DNA of 64,000 bases from assembly GCF_020907245.1 (NCBI RefSeq), contig NZ_JAJJWH010000018.1, positions 1-64,000 of the forward strand. Reading direction: 5' to 3'. Origin of the DNA: Pontibacter harenae. Its GTDB lineage: Bacteria > Bacteroidota > Bacteroidia > Cytophagales > Hymenobacteraceae. The translations under genes and the position numbers were made by a program. The first letter of the stretch is position 1. Each line of letters begins with the position of its first letter. Below, one piece after another: positions 15,585 to 23,583 of the stretch. The notes below the pieces were generated by a model. It was not told the DNA's origin and ran no database searches. It saw nothing but the letters and a program-made list of their open reading frames with translations.

Positions 15585-17048
15585 TTAATTTTTCTGCACC
15601 AGCATTTCATCCTCCTCGTTTCCACAGGTATTCAGCAACAGCATCTTATAAAACGAAACGCTGTTATCCAGCACCTCCAGTGTAATATGTTCATCCACAT
15701 TATGGATCAGCTTCGCATTACCAGGATTCACTACCTGTGGCGCAAAACGATAAATATTGTCTGTTAGCGCTGTGTAGTGCTTCGCATCCGTGCCTCCAGG
15801 AAACAAAGCAGGCACAATCGTAATGCCTTTATAGGTTTGGTGAATCGTTTTCTCTAGTGCAGCATAGATCCAGGATTCAGTACTGGCTACGGGCGAAGGA
15901 GGTGTATAGCCACCATGTATTTTTATTTCGATGCGATCGTCTTTAATAGCTCTGCGCACATGCCTTATGATCGATTCGTCTGTTTCACCTGTAAGTATTC
16001 TAAAATTTACTACTGCTGATGCTACTCTTGGTATAACGTTACTTGCATTGCCTGCATTTATGATGGTAGGCGCCATTTGTGTGCGAATCAAGGCATCTGT
16101 TGCTTGGTCCGAAGCAAGTTTCTTCAGTATCTTTCTTTTAAAGAAACCATAGTGGCGCAAAGCGAATTTATACTTACCACCCAATTTACCAGCAAGCATG
16201 TTCATTGTTTGGCGTGTTGTAGGCATCATTCGAGCCTTAAAGGGCTTCTTATGAAGCCTTGTAAGCGCATTACTTAAAATATCAATTGGTGTTTCATTTG
16301 GTGGCATAGAAGAGTGACCTCCTTCGCCCTGAGCTATAAGCTCGAGGCTAAGGCCACCTTTAGCGGCCACTCCAACTAAGGCTATGGGCTCTTTTAAACC
16401 AGGCAGTGCATTTTCTACCACAGCCATACCCTCATCATAAACAGCCTCCAAAAGCACACCCTGCGACTCTAGATAGGCGGCAATCATGCCAGCTCCTTCT
16501 TCTCCTCCAACTTCCTCGTCATGTCCGAAAGCCAGGTAAACAGTGCGCTCGGGTTCATACCCGTTATGCAGCAACTGCTCTACCGCCTCCATAATGGTGA
16601 TCACACGGTACTTGTCATCCATAGTACCTCGGCCCCATACGGCACCGTCTTTAATCACACCTTCGAAAGGGCTTACCTGCCAGTCTTCCTCAGAAGCCTC
16701 CTCTACAGGCACCACATCCAGGTGTGCACTAAGTAGCACAGGCGACAATTCTTGATTTGAACCACGCCAAGTGTAGAGTAAGCTATAATCATTAATCACT
16801 TCCTTCCGTAACTGCTCATGTAACCTTGGGAAGGTATATTCCAAGTACTTGTGCAAAGAAGTGAACTCGCTAAAAGCTACTTTATCATTTTCAACGCTAG
16901 AAACAGTTTTAAACTGTACAGCACCCGCTAATTTTTCTCCAACTGTAAGGTTAGCAGACGTCGTGTCAGGAACAGCTAAACCAGGAAAGGCATAAAAACT
17001 ATAACTTTTAAAGGAAATTAAAAACAGAATGGAGAACAGGTACTTCAT
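15585..17048 (-). CDS. Secreted M20-family metallopeptidase
   Basis: A 487-residue zinc peptidase of the M20 group, closest in layout to CPS1/PM20D1-type carboxypeptidases. An N-terminal signal sequence (about 1-25) predicts export. Metal and catalytic residues are visible in LLSAHLDVVPV (His, catalytic Asp), WGRGTMDDK (bridging Asp), FGHDEEVGGEEGA (catalytic Glu and metal Glu) and NVDEHI near the C-terminus (metal His). A dimerisation lid domain interrupts the catalytic domain with GEGGHSSMPPNETP. It lies upstream of the trp promoter on the same strand with no shared control visible. The substrate is unknown, probably peptides or N-acyl amino acids. Confidence 0.88.
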   Translation of the reverse strand: MKYLFSILFLISFKSYSFYAFPGLAVPDTTSANLTVGEKLAGAVQFKTVSSVENDKVAFSEFTSLHKYLEYTFPRLHEQLRKEVINDYSLLYTWRGSNQELSPVLLSAHLDVVPVEEASEEDWQVSPFEGVIKDGAVWGRGTMDDKYRVITIMEAVEQLLHNGYEPERTVYLAFGHDEEVGGEEGAGMIAAYLESQGVLLEAVYDEGMAVVENALPGLKEPIALVGVAAKGGLSLELIAQGEGGHSSMPPNETPIDILSNALTRLHKKPFKARMMPTTRQTMNMLAGKLGGKYKFALRHYGFFKRKILKKLASDQATDALIRTQMAPTIINAGNASNVIPRVASAVVNFRILTGETDESIIRHVRRAIKDDRIEIKIHGGYTPPSPVASTESWIYAALEKTIHQTYKGITIVPALFPGGTDAKHYTALTDNIYRFAPQVVNPGNAKLIHNVDEHITLEVLDNSVSFYKMLLLNTCGNEEDEMLVQKN

Positions 17049-17350
17049 AAATTTATTACAGAAAAGAAAATTTGGCTACAAAAGCTTTCCCATTCATGGA
17101 AAATTTGCACTGCCTGTAACAAAGATTGAAAAAAAATATCATAAATAAAACTGATTTTAAAGGCAATACAATCATTCTATATAGTTTAGGACCAATATTT
17201 GCTTTATATGTATCAACTATGAAAAATGTACTTTTTTTCCATTTTAACGTAACCTTGTACTTTACCATGGAATATAATTCTATTCTTGTGCGTAAAGGGT
17301 AATCATGGCTAAATTTGCAGTGCTTTGTACTATAGAGCTTAAGTAAATAA

Positions 17351-17761
17351 GTGAAATTGTTAAGAAACGAAATACTTTTTAGAGACGCCTTCATTGCGAT
17401 AGAATACAACCACTCCGATGACTGGATTTATGTTAATTGGAGGGGGTATGTTAATTATGATACCGTAACGGCTGGTTGTGAAAAAATACTGGAATACCTG
17501 AAGGAGTACCAGTGCCACAAGGTACTGAATGATAACACGAATGTAGAAGGTATATGGTCTGGAGCATCTAAATGGGTGGGCCAGGATTGGATGCCGCGGA
17601 TGCAGGAGGCAGGACTGCGCTACTTTGCCTGGGTCTATTCCCCAAGTACGCTTAGCAGGTTGTCTACAGAAAAGTCCATTAAGCACACTGAGCAAAAAGA
17701 AATTATACAGACTTTCGAGAGTACAGATCTTGCTGAAGACTGGCTAAGATCGGTGGTTTAA
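17351..17761 (+). CDS. Conserved small protein with STAS/SpoIIAA-like look, function unknown
   Basis: A 136-residue soluble protein starting at a GTG. Alternating beta strands and helices (FIAIEYNHSDDWIYVNWRG, then a helix, then CHKVLNDNTNVEG) resemble the SpoIIAA-like or STAS fold often annotated as hypothetical in Cytophagales. No catalytic motif is seen. It is transcribed away from the M20 peptidase gene and toward hisB, and ends in a large perfect hairpin. I assign no function. Confidence 0.6.
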   Translation: MKLLRNEILFRDAFIAIEYNHSDDWIYVNWRGYVNYDTVTAGCEKILEYLKEYQCHKVLNDNTNVEGIWSGASKWVGQDWMPRMQEAGLRYFAWVYSPSTLSRLSTEKSIKHTEQKEIIQTFESTDLAEDWLRSVV

Positions 17762-17769
17762 ATTACCTT

Positions 17770-17828
17770 AACTGCTATAAACAAGAAGAGGAGCTGTATA
17801 TCAGCTCCTCTTCTTGTTTATAGCAGTT
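17770..17828. terminator. Perfect 27-bp palindromic bidirectional terminator
   Basis: The left arm 17770-17796 and right arm 17802-17828 are perfect complements over 27 bp with a 5-nt loop. The arms end in ATAAACAAGAAG/CTTCTTGTTTAT. The structure lies between the convergent small gene (+) and hisB (-) and should stop transcription from both sides. The stem is much longer than needed for a terminator. Confidence 0.8.
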
Positions 17829-17832
17829 CCCT

Positions 17833-18930
17833 TTATAAAGTTCCTTTGGTACTTGGTATTGAAGTGTCTTCGGGATTACGCTTTACAGCCATGTTGATGG
17901 CACGAGCGAAAGCCTTAAAAATTGCTTCAATCTTATGGTGCTCGTTCTGCCCCTCTGCCTTTATGTTCAGGTTAGATTTAGAAGTATCGCTAAAAGACTT
18001 AAAGAAGTGAAAGAACATTTCTGTTGGCATATCGCCAACTTTCTCACGCTTAAACTCCGCGTCCCACACAATCCAAGGCCTTCCGCCAAAATCAATTCCT
18101 ACTTGTGCCAGCACGTCGTCCATCGGCAACAGGAAACCATAGCGGCTGATGCCTTTCTTGTCGCTCAGGGCCTGCAGAAACGCTTCTCCCAAGGCCAGAC
18201 CAGTATCTTCTATGGTGTGGTGCTCGTCTATGTGCAAATCACCTTTTACCTGCACGTCAAGATCTAGCTTGCCATGTTTGCCTAGCTGCTCCAGCATGTG
18301 GTCAAAAAAGCCGACGCCCGTATGGATATTCATCTTGCCTGTTCCATCTAAGTTCAGTCTGATATCGATCTCTGTTTCGGAAGTTTTGCGGCTAACTGTA
18401 GCTATTCGCTGCGGCAGTTTTAGATAAGTATAAATCTCGTCCCAATCATTGGTGCAGAAATCTGCCGCTCCCTCATCATATTCTTCTTTTATGAGTATAG
18501 ACTTTGCGCCCAGATTCTTCGCCAGTTGAACATCTGTCAGACGGTCACCGATAACATAAGAGTTAGCAAGATCGTAGTCGCCTGCCAAGTACTTTTTCAT
18601 CATACCGATACCTGGCTTGCGCGTCTCCAATCCCTCGTGCTCAAAGCTACGGTCAATCAATATTTCATCGAACTTGATGCCTTCACTTTCCAGGATTTCC
18701 AGCATCTTGTTCTGGTAAGGCCAGAAAGTTTCTTCAGGATAAGAGTCGGTTCCGAGTCCGTCCTGGTTCGTCACCATCACAAACTCGTAGTCCAGCTCAG
18801 AATAAATCTTAAAGAGGTTGCGAATCGCTTTCGGCACAAAGGCAAACTTCTCAAAAGAATCTACCTGGTAATCGGTCTTGGGCTCCACCAAAATGGTGCC
18901 GTCACGGTCTATGAATAATGCTTTTTTCAT
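17833..18930 (-). CDS. hisB: Bifunctional histidinol-phosphatase / imidazoleglycerol-phosphate dehydratase
   Basis: A 365-residue fusion as in E. coli HisB. The N-terminal HAD phosphatase (about 1-165) has FIDRDGTI (DxD nucleophile), [17 protein letters not shown] and VIGDRLTDV. The C-terminal dehydratase has [28 protein letters not shown] and a second metal-binding [15 protein letters not shown]. It therefore covers two steps of the pathway. It is last of hisG-hisD-hisC-hisB. An AGACACAAGA hairpin repeat fills the gap from hisC. Confidence 0.97.
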   Translation of the reverse strand: MKKALFIDRDGTILVEPKTDYQVDSFEKFAFVPKAIRNLFKIYSELDYEFVMVTNQDGLGTDSYPEETFWPYQNKMLEILESEGIKFDEILIDRSFEHEGLETRKPGIGMMKKYLAGDYDLANSYVIGDRLTDVQLAKNLGAKSILIKEEYDEGAADFCTNDWDEIYTYLKLPQRIATVSRKTSETEIDIRLNLDGTGKMNIHTGVGFFDHMLEQLGKHGKLDLDVQVKGDLHIDEHHTIEDTGLALGEAFLQALSDKKGISRYGFLLPMDDVLAQVGIDFGGRPWIVWDAEFKREKVGDMPTEMFFHFFKSFSDTSKSNLNIKAEGQNEHHKIEAIFKAFARAINMAVKRNPEDTSIPSTKGTL

Positions 18931-18947
18931 TTTCTTTTTTGGATGAA

Positions 18948-19020
18948 AGACACAAGATTAAAGACACAGGACAAATTCGTATACTAATATCTTGTGTCTT
19001 GTGTCTTTAATCTTGTGTCT
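18948..19020. repeat. AGACACAAGA-family hairpin repeat overlapping the hisC stop
   Basis: The left arm 18948-18973 and right arm 18995-19020 match as an inverted repeat at 25 of 26 positions. Each is built of AGACACAAGATTAA/AGACACARGAC units, with a loop of about 21 nt. The hisC stop codon (19007-19009) and its final residues ETQD are encoded within the right arm. Confidence 0.8.
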
Positions 19021-20062
19021 CAAATTCAGTTATCGCGTTCAATAATTCCTGATTTTCTTCCAGTGTTCCGATTGAGATGCGAAGGCAGCCTTCACAACCA
19101 GGCACCGTGGTGCGGTTGCGCACAACTATACCTTTGTCTAAAAGAAACTTATATAAGCCATTTGCATCTGTTACTTTAACTAGCAGAAAGTTGGCATCGG
19201 AAGGATAAACGTGCAACACTTGCTTTAGCGTAGGCAGTGTTTGCTCCAGCAGCGTACGCTCCTGCACAATCTCTTCCACCATAAATTTTAGCTGTTCCTG
19301 CTGCTCCAACGCCTTTAGCGCCAGTTCCTGCGTGGCTTCGTTAATGTTGTATGGCGGCTTTATTTTATCCAAATAGGCGATGATTTCTTCTGAGGCAAAG
19401 GCCAAACCTAAACGCAAACCAGCCATACCCCAAGCTTTAGAGAAAGTCTGCAGCACCACCAGGTTCGGAAACTCTTTTAATCGTGTTGTCCAACTAGGAG
19501 TAGAGGCAAAATCGATGTAAGCCTCGTCTATTACCACCATTCCATTATAGTTGCGGAGTATCTTTTCTATACTTTCAGGTTGGATGCTGTTGCCAGTCGG
19601 ATTGTTTGGGGAGCAGATAAAGATAAGCTTTGTCTCTGGCTTAACAGCCTGCAGCACCTGTTCCACGGGTATCTGGAAATCAGGCGTGAGCTGTACTTCA
19701 TCGATCCGCACCTCGTTCAGGTTTGCTGACACCTCGTACATACCGTAAGTGGGCGGCAGGTTCAGTAAAGCATCTTTACCAGGGCGGCACAACAAACGCA
19801 AAAGCAAGTCAATGGCTTCGTCGCTGCCGTTGCCTAGGAAAATCTGCCCAGGCTCCATTCCTTTTATGGCAGCAATCTGTTCCTTCAGCTTGCGCTGGTG
19901 CGGATCGGGGTAGCGGTTGTAGTTGTTGCCTGCCAGGCTGCCAAGGCTGTTTTCGTTGGCATCAATGAAAATGCTGGCGGTGCCTTTAAACTCATCACGG
20001 GCCGAAGAATAAGGCTTCATCTTCAGCACGTTTTCTCTTACTAGACTTTCTAAATTAAACAT
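19007..20062 (-). CDS. hisC: Histidinol-phosphate aminotransferase
   Basis: A 351-residue fold-type I PLP enzyme converting imidazole acetol phosphate to histidinol phosphate. Family motifs are LGNGSDEAIDLLLR, ICSPNNPTGN, VVIDEAYIDF, LQTFSKAWGMAGLRLG (PLP Lys) and the C-terminal LRISIGTLEEN. It starts one base after hisD stops. The last residues and the stop codon fall inside a hairpin intergenic repeat, so the C-terminus may have been set by repeat insertion. The core is complete. Confidence 0.96.
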   Translation of the reverse strand: MFNLESLVRENVLKMKPYSSARDEFKGTASIFIDANENSLGSLAGNNYNRYPDPHQRKLKEQIAAIKGMEPGQIFLGNGSDEAIDLLLRLLCRPGKDALLNLPPTYGMYEVSANLNEVRIDEVQLTPDFQIPVEQVLQAVKPETKLIFICSPNNPTGNSIQPESIEKILRNYNGMVVIDEAYIDFASTPSWTTRLKEFPNLVVLQTFSKAWGMAGLRLGLAFASEEIIAYLDKIKPPYNINEATQELALKALEQQEQLKFMVEEIVQERTLLEQTLPTLKQVLHVYPSDANFLLVKVTDANGLYKFLLDKGIVVRNRTTVPGCEGCLRISIGTLEENQELLNAITEFETQD

Positions 20063-20063
20063 G

Positions 20064-21347
20064 CTATACCTCCTTCAGCCTGATTGAAACTGCATTTTTG
20101 TGTGCCTGCAAGCCTTCTGCCTCAGCCATTACCTCTACCGTACGACCTATACTTTGCAGTCCCTGCGGTGAGATATGCTGGAACGTGATCTTCTTGATAA
20201 AGCTGTCTAAAGAAACGCCGCTATAAGCACGGGCGTAGCCATTGGTAGGCAAGGTATGGTTGGTACCAGAAGCATAGTCGCCAGCAGATTCAGGAGTATA
20301 GTTGCCCAGGAAAACGGAACCAGCATTTATGACACCTTCTGCTATGCTTTCAAAGTCCTGCACCGCCAAAATCAGGTGTTCAGGTGCGTAAAGGTTTGAA
20401 AAACGAAGCATCTCTTGCGCATCGTTAAGCACAATAGCCACACTGTTTTCTAAGGCTTTAGCAGCAAAAGCTTCACGTGGTAGTTGAGCCAGTTGTTCTT
20501 CCAGCTCCACACCTACCTGCTGCAACAAATCTTCTGAAGTTGTCAGCAATATCACCTGCGAGTCGGCCCCGTGTTCTGCTTGGGAAAGCAGATCAGCGGC
20601 TACGAAAGCTGGATTGGCTGCTTCATCAGCCATCACCAAAACTTCCGAAGGACCAGCTGGTAAATCGATAGCAACTCCTGCTTTGTTTACTAATTGCTTT
20701 GCTACAGTTACGTACTGGTTGCCTGGTCCGAAAATCTTGTTTACAGCAGGCACACTTTCGGTTCCGAAAGCCATGGCTGCCACAGCCTGTGCGCCGCCTG
20801 CTTTTACCACACGTTCTATACCTAAGATAGAAGCGGTATAAAGTATGGCAGGATGTACTTTGCCTGCTTTGTTTGGAGGCGTGCAAAGCACCAGTTCTCT
20901 GCATCCAGCTATACGGGCAGGAACACCCAGCATGAGCAGCGTAGAAAACAGGGGCGCCGTACCCCCAGGTATGTATAAACCTACTTTTTCGATGGCTACA
21001 CTTTTGCGCCAGCACTTCACGCCAGGCATGGTTTCAACAGGATTAAACTCCTCTTTCTGTTGCAGGTGGAAAAGTTCTATATTGCTATAAGCCTGCTGAA
21101 TAGCCTCCTTCAGTTCATCCGATAGTTCAGCACCAGCACCAGCAATTTCCTCAGCCGTTGCGAGTAAACTTTCAGGACGAACACCATCAAACTTCTCTGC
21201 CAATTGTAGCAGCGCCTCATCGCCCTGCTCCTGCACCAGCTTAAAAGTTTCTCTTATTCCTGGCTCCAGCTCTTCCAGGTCTTTTACAGGGCGCTTTACC
21301 AGCTCCTGCCAAGTGGCTGGGTCAGGATATTTTAACTTGCGGATCAT
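20064..21347 (-). CDS. hisD: Histidinol dehydrogenase
   Basis: A 427-residue zinc enzyme oxidising histidinol to histidine in two NAD-dependent steps. Conserved stretches are YIPGGTAPLFSTLLMLGVPA, KIFGPGNQYVTVAKQ, IDLPAGPSEVLV, LSQAEHGADSQV (Zn Gln/His) and GTNHTLPTNGYARAYSGVS (catalytic His and Zn site). Its start overlaps the hisG stop by a few bases. Length and motifs are normal. Confidence 0.97.
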   Translation of the reverse strand: MIRKLKYPDPATWQELVKRPVKDLEELEPGIRETFKLVQEQGDEALLQLAEKFDGVRPESLLATAEEIAGAGAELSDELKEAIQQAYSNIELFHLQQKEEFNPVETMPGVKCWRKSVAIEKVGLYIPGGTAPLFSTLLMLGVPARIAGCRELVLCTPPNKAGKVHPAILYTASILGIERVVKAGGAQAVAAMAFGTESVPAVNKIFGPGNQYVTVAKQLVNKAGVAIDLPAGPSEVLVMADEAANPAFVAADLLSQAEHGADSQVILLTTSEDLLQQVGVELEEQLAQLPREAFAAKALENSVAIVLNDAQEMLRFSNLYAPEHLILAVQDFESIAEGVINAGSVFLGNYTPESAGDYASGTNHTLPTNGYARAYSGVSLDSFIKKITFQHISPQGLQSIGRTVEVMAEAEGLQAHKNAVSIRLKEV

Positions 21348-22195
21348 AGAATCATCTTCTCTATCGGTACCACCAATATGCCCTGTGCTCCTGCGTCACG
21401 CAGCCTTTCGATCATCTCCCAGAAATCATCTTCGTTGACTACAGAGTGAATGGAGCTCCAGCCTTCTTGTGCCAGTGGCAGCACAGAAGGAGATTTTGCT
21501 CCTGGTAACAAACTGATAATCTCGTCAACCTTCTCGTTTGGAGCATTTAGCAGAATATACTTTGCCCGCTGCGCACGTTGCACCGCATGAATGCGGAATA
21601 ACAGCTTCTCCAAAATAGCCTTTTTCTCTTCGCTCAGGTTTTGGTTGGCAATTAGCACCGCTTGTGATTTAAATACTCGCTCCACCTCTTTCAAACCATT
21701 GCTAATCAAGGTGCTGCCAGAGCTCACAATATCGCAGATAGCATCGGCCAGACCTATGCTGGGTGCAATCTCCACAGAACCGCTGATGGTATGAATATGT
21801 GCCGTTACACCTTGTTCTTGCAGGTAAGTCTGCAGCAGATTAGGGTACGAAGTGGCAATATTTTTCCCTTCCAGATCTTTAACTGAGTTATACTCGGCAG
21901 ATTTAGGTACAGCCAGCGATAAACGGCATTTGGAGAAGCCCAGTTCCTCTACAGACAGGTCCTGCTTGCCTTCCTCTACCAAAACATTCTGACCTACAAT
22001 GCCAATGTCAGCCACACCGTCGGCTACATAGCCAGGGATGTCATCGTCGCGCAGGAAAAGTATCTCTAATGGAAAATTGGTTGATTCGGTCTTTAATTTC
22101 AGGCTGCTGCTGATAAACGAGATTCCGCATTCTCTAATTAATGCAAGGGAATCGTCGCTGAGCCTGCCTGATTTTTGTACGGCAATACGTAGCAT
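21344..22195 (-). CDS. hisG: ATP phosphoribosyltransferase, long form
   Basis: A 283-residue enzyme of the committed first step, joining ATP and PRPP. The N-terminal catalytic part begins MLRIAVQKSGRLSDDSL and contains DIGIVGQNVL and the PRPP loop DIVSSGSTLISNGL. The C-terminal about 70 residues form the ACT-like histidine-binding domain of long HisG proteins, so no HisZ is needed and feedback inhibition is expected. It is the first gene of the second his unit, behind a His-rich leader. Confidence 0.96.
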   Translation of the reverse strand: MLRIAVQKSGRLSDDSLALIRECGISFISSSLKLKTESTNFPLEILFLRDDDIPGYVADGVADIGIVGQNVLVEEGKQDLSVEELGFSKCRLSLAVPKSAEYNSVKDLEGKNIATSYPNLLQTYLQEQGVTAHIHTISGSVEIAPSIGLADAICDIVSSGSTLISNGLKEVERVFKSQAVLIANQNLSEEKKAILEKLLFRIHAVQRAQRAKYILLNAPNEKVDEIISLLPGAKSPSVLPLAQEGWSSIHSVVNEDDFWEMIERLRDAGAQGILVVPIEKMIL

Positions 22196-22214
22196 GTTTC
22201 TTTTTGTAGTTTAC

Positions 22215-22310
22215 AGATGTAAAAATAGCAGGTGCTTTGCTGCGAAGCAAAGTTAATCGGGTACTTAGCCCTATGGGGGCAATATGGTTTTATGATTCCT
22301 CTTACGAGGA
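22215..22310 (-). promoter_or_regulatory. Putative his attenuator hairpins upstream of hisG
   Basis: On the minus strand, directly after the last His codon of the leader, ATTCCTC-GTAA-GAGGAAT forms a perfect 7-bp hairpin. GCCCCCATAGGGC follows, then CTTTGCT/AGCAAAG (22235-22241 with 22246-22252). TTTTT begins about nine bases past the last stem. Which hairpin is the terminator is unclear. A GCAG/CTGC stem nearer the T-run is an alternative that the CTTTGCT hairpin would exclude. Confidence 0.45.
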
Positions 22311-22394
22311 ATGTTGGAAATGATGAGCATGCGCAGTCAGGGCAACAGGCGCTGCCACTGGAAATGATGAAATATAGTGCTTTCTTTTGCTCAT
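22302..22394 (-). CDS. Probable histidine leader peptide, second his unit
   Basis: A 30-codon frame starting MSKRKHYISS and ending AHAHHFQHSS before TAA, with five His codons, four of them within the last nine codons. A hairpin begins at the end of the frame, as expected for attenuation. It sits about 107 bp before hisG. A possible promoter is TTG at 22464-22466 with TACATTTT at 22434-22441 (minus strand), but the spacing of 22 bp is long. The case is weaker than for the leader at 5723-5794 because the His codons are not all contiguous. Confidence 0.6.
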   Translation of the reverse strand: MSKRKHYISSFPVAAPVALTAHAHHFQHSS

Positions 22395-22631
22395 AATTGA
22401 TATTACAAATAAAAGACGTTTTTTGTTTAGATAAAAATGTAAATAGGTAAAATTTTATACTCTCAACTTTTACAAGAAATAAATCAATTTCACATAACAA
22501 AAACACAAATCTAAATGTAAAATAATTTTGTTATCTATATATCAATATTTGATTGCTCTCCACAATTTTATGGCATAGTTTTTTCTAAACATTCTATCGT
22601 TATAATTTTACTGTGCACTCTGAGTTTTAAG
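22395..22631. other. AT-rich divergent promoter region
   Basis: About 240 bp between the second His leader (-) and the DUF2911 gene (+). It should hold both promoters. Apart from the weak -33/-7 pair described for the leader, I see no clear element and no coding frame. Confidence 0.4.
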
Positions 22632-23498
22632 ATGAATAAGTTTATCTATACTATTGCTTTTCTAATTCTGTTCCTGATCTCTTTCACAGTATCAGCGCAA
22701 CTTAAATTGCCACAGGCAAGCCCTGAAGCCGTGATTAAGCAAACAATCGGCTTAACTGATATCAGAATTCAATACCATGCCCCAAGCGTAAGGGGTCGTA
22801 AGATTTTTGGAAATCTTGTTCCGTACGGCACCCTATGGCGAGCTGGAGCAAACGAAGCGACAGTAATCAAGTTTAGCGATGATCTGTTCCTGAACAGAGA
22901 ACGTGTACCAGCTGGCTCCTACTCTGTTTTTATACTGCCAGAAAGCGATTCGGTTTGGAATGTGGTATTGAACAGTGATACAACTCTTTGGGGATTGGAA
23001 GGTTATAGTGAGCTAAATGATGTTGCCTATTTACGCGTAAAACCTAAAAAGGCTCCCTTTCAAGAAACAATGCAGTTTTCTTTTTCTGACCTTAGCACGA
23101 ACACAGGTTACTTACATTTGCGCTGGGAAAACAGCCAAATAACATTGCACATAGAGACTGAAGTAGAAAAAAAGGCTTTAGCAAATATTCAAAAAGCGTT
23201 GGCAGAGGCTAAACCTGATGACTGGTACATTTGGGCCCAAGCCGCTGAGTATATGTTGCCGCGTAAAGAACACCATAAGATGGCTTTGGAATGGATAAAT
23301 AAGTCTATCGCAATTAAAGAAAATTTCTTTAACGATTGGATCAAGGCCAGACTTTATGCACTGAATTTAGAATTCCAGATGGCTGCCACTTTAACAGCCA
23401 AAGCTATGCAACTTGGCAACGAAGACCCAGAATCGTATAAAACTTACGCCAAAGATATTGAAGCAGCGCATAACGACTGGAAAAAGCGAAAACTGTAG
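22632..23498 (+). CDS. Secreted DUF2911-domain protein
   Basis: A 288-residue protein with an N-terminal signal sequence (about 1-22, ending VSAQ). The DUF2911 domain spans about 25-180. Its hallmarks are visible as SVRGRKIFGNLVPYGTLWRAGANEATVI and VPAGSYSVFILP. The C-terminal 100 residues are helical and TPR-like. DUF2911 proteins are common exported proteins in Bacteroidota with no established function. The gene stands alone between divergent hisG and a convergent receptor gene. Confidence 0.85.
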   Translation: MNKFIYTIAFLILFLISFTVSAQLKLPQASPEAVIKQTIGLTDIRIQYHAPSVRGRKIFGNLVPYGTLWRAGANEATVIKFSDDLFLNRERVPAGSYSVFILPESDSVWNVVLNSDTTLWGLEGYSELNDVAYLRVKPKKAPFQETMQFSFSDLSTNTGYLHLRWENSQITLHIETEVEKKALANIQKALAEAKPDDWYIWAQAAEYMLPRKEHHKMALEWINKSIAIKENFFNDWIKARLYALNLEFQMAATLTAKAMQLGNEDPESYKTYAKDIEAAHNDWKKRKL

Positions 23499-23583
23499 CT
23501 TCCTTTACTGGAAGGGCGTTGATTGTTGTTCTTACATGAGAAAAAAGAGCCGAAGGTAAGCTTATTGCGAAGCCTGATGTTAT

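Noticed and set aside
17056..17409. Minus-strand 117-residue frame between the M20 gene and the small plus-strand gene
   Set aside because: AT-driven composition rich in Leu/Phe/Tyr/Lys, overlaps the start of the more protein-like plus-strand gene, no recognisable features.
13272..19020. AGACACAAGA repeats as a CRISPR array
   Set aside because: Units are 7-12 bp with no unique spacers of constant size, arranged as inverted repeats, and no cas genes are present.
22138..22506. Minus-strand 122-residue Cys-rich frame across the hisG upstream region
   Set aside because: It overlaps the hisG start and the His leader in another frame, has no conserved motif and no plausible start signal.
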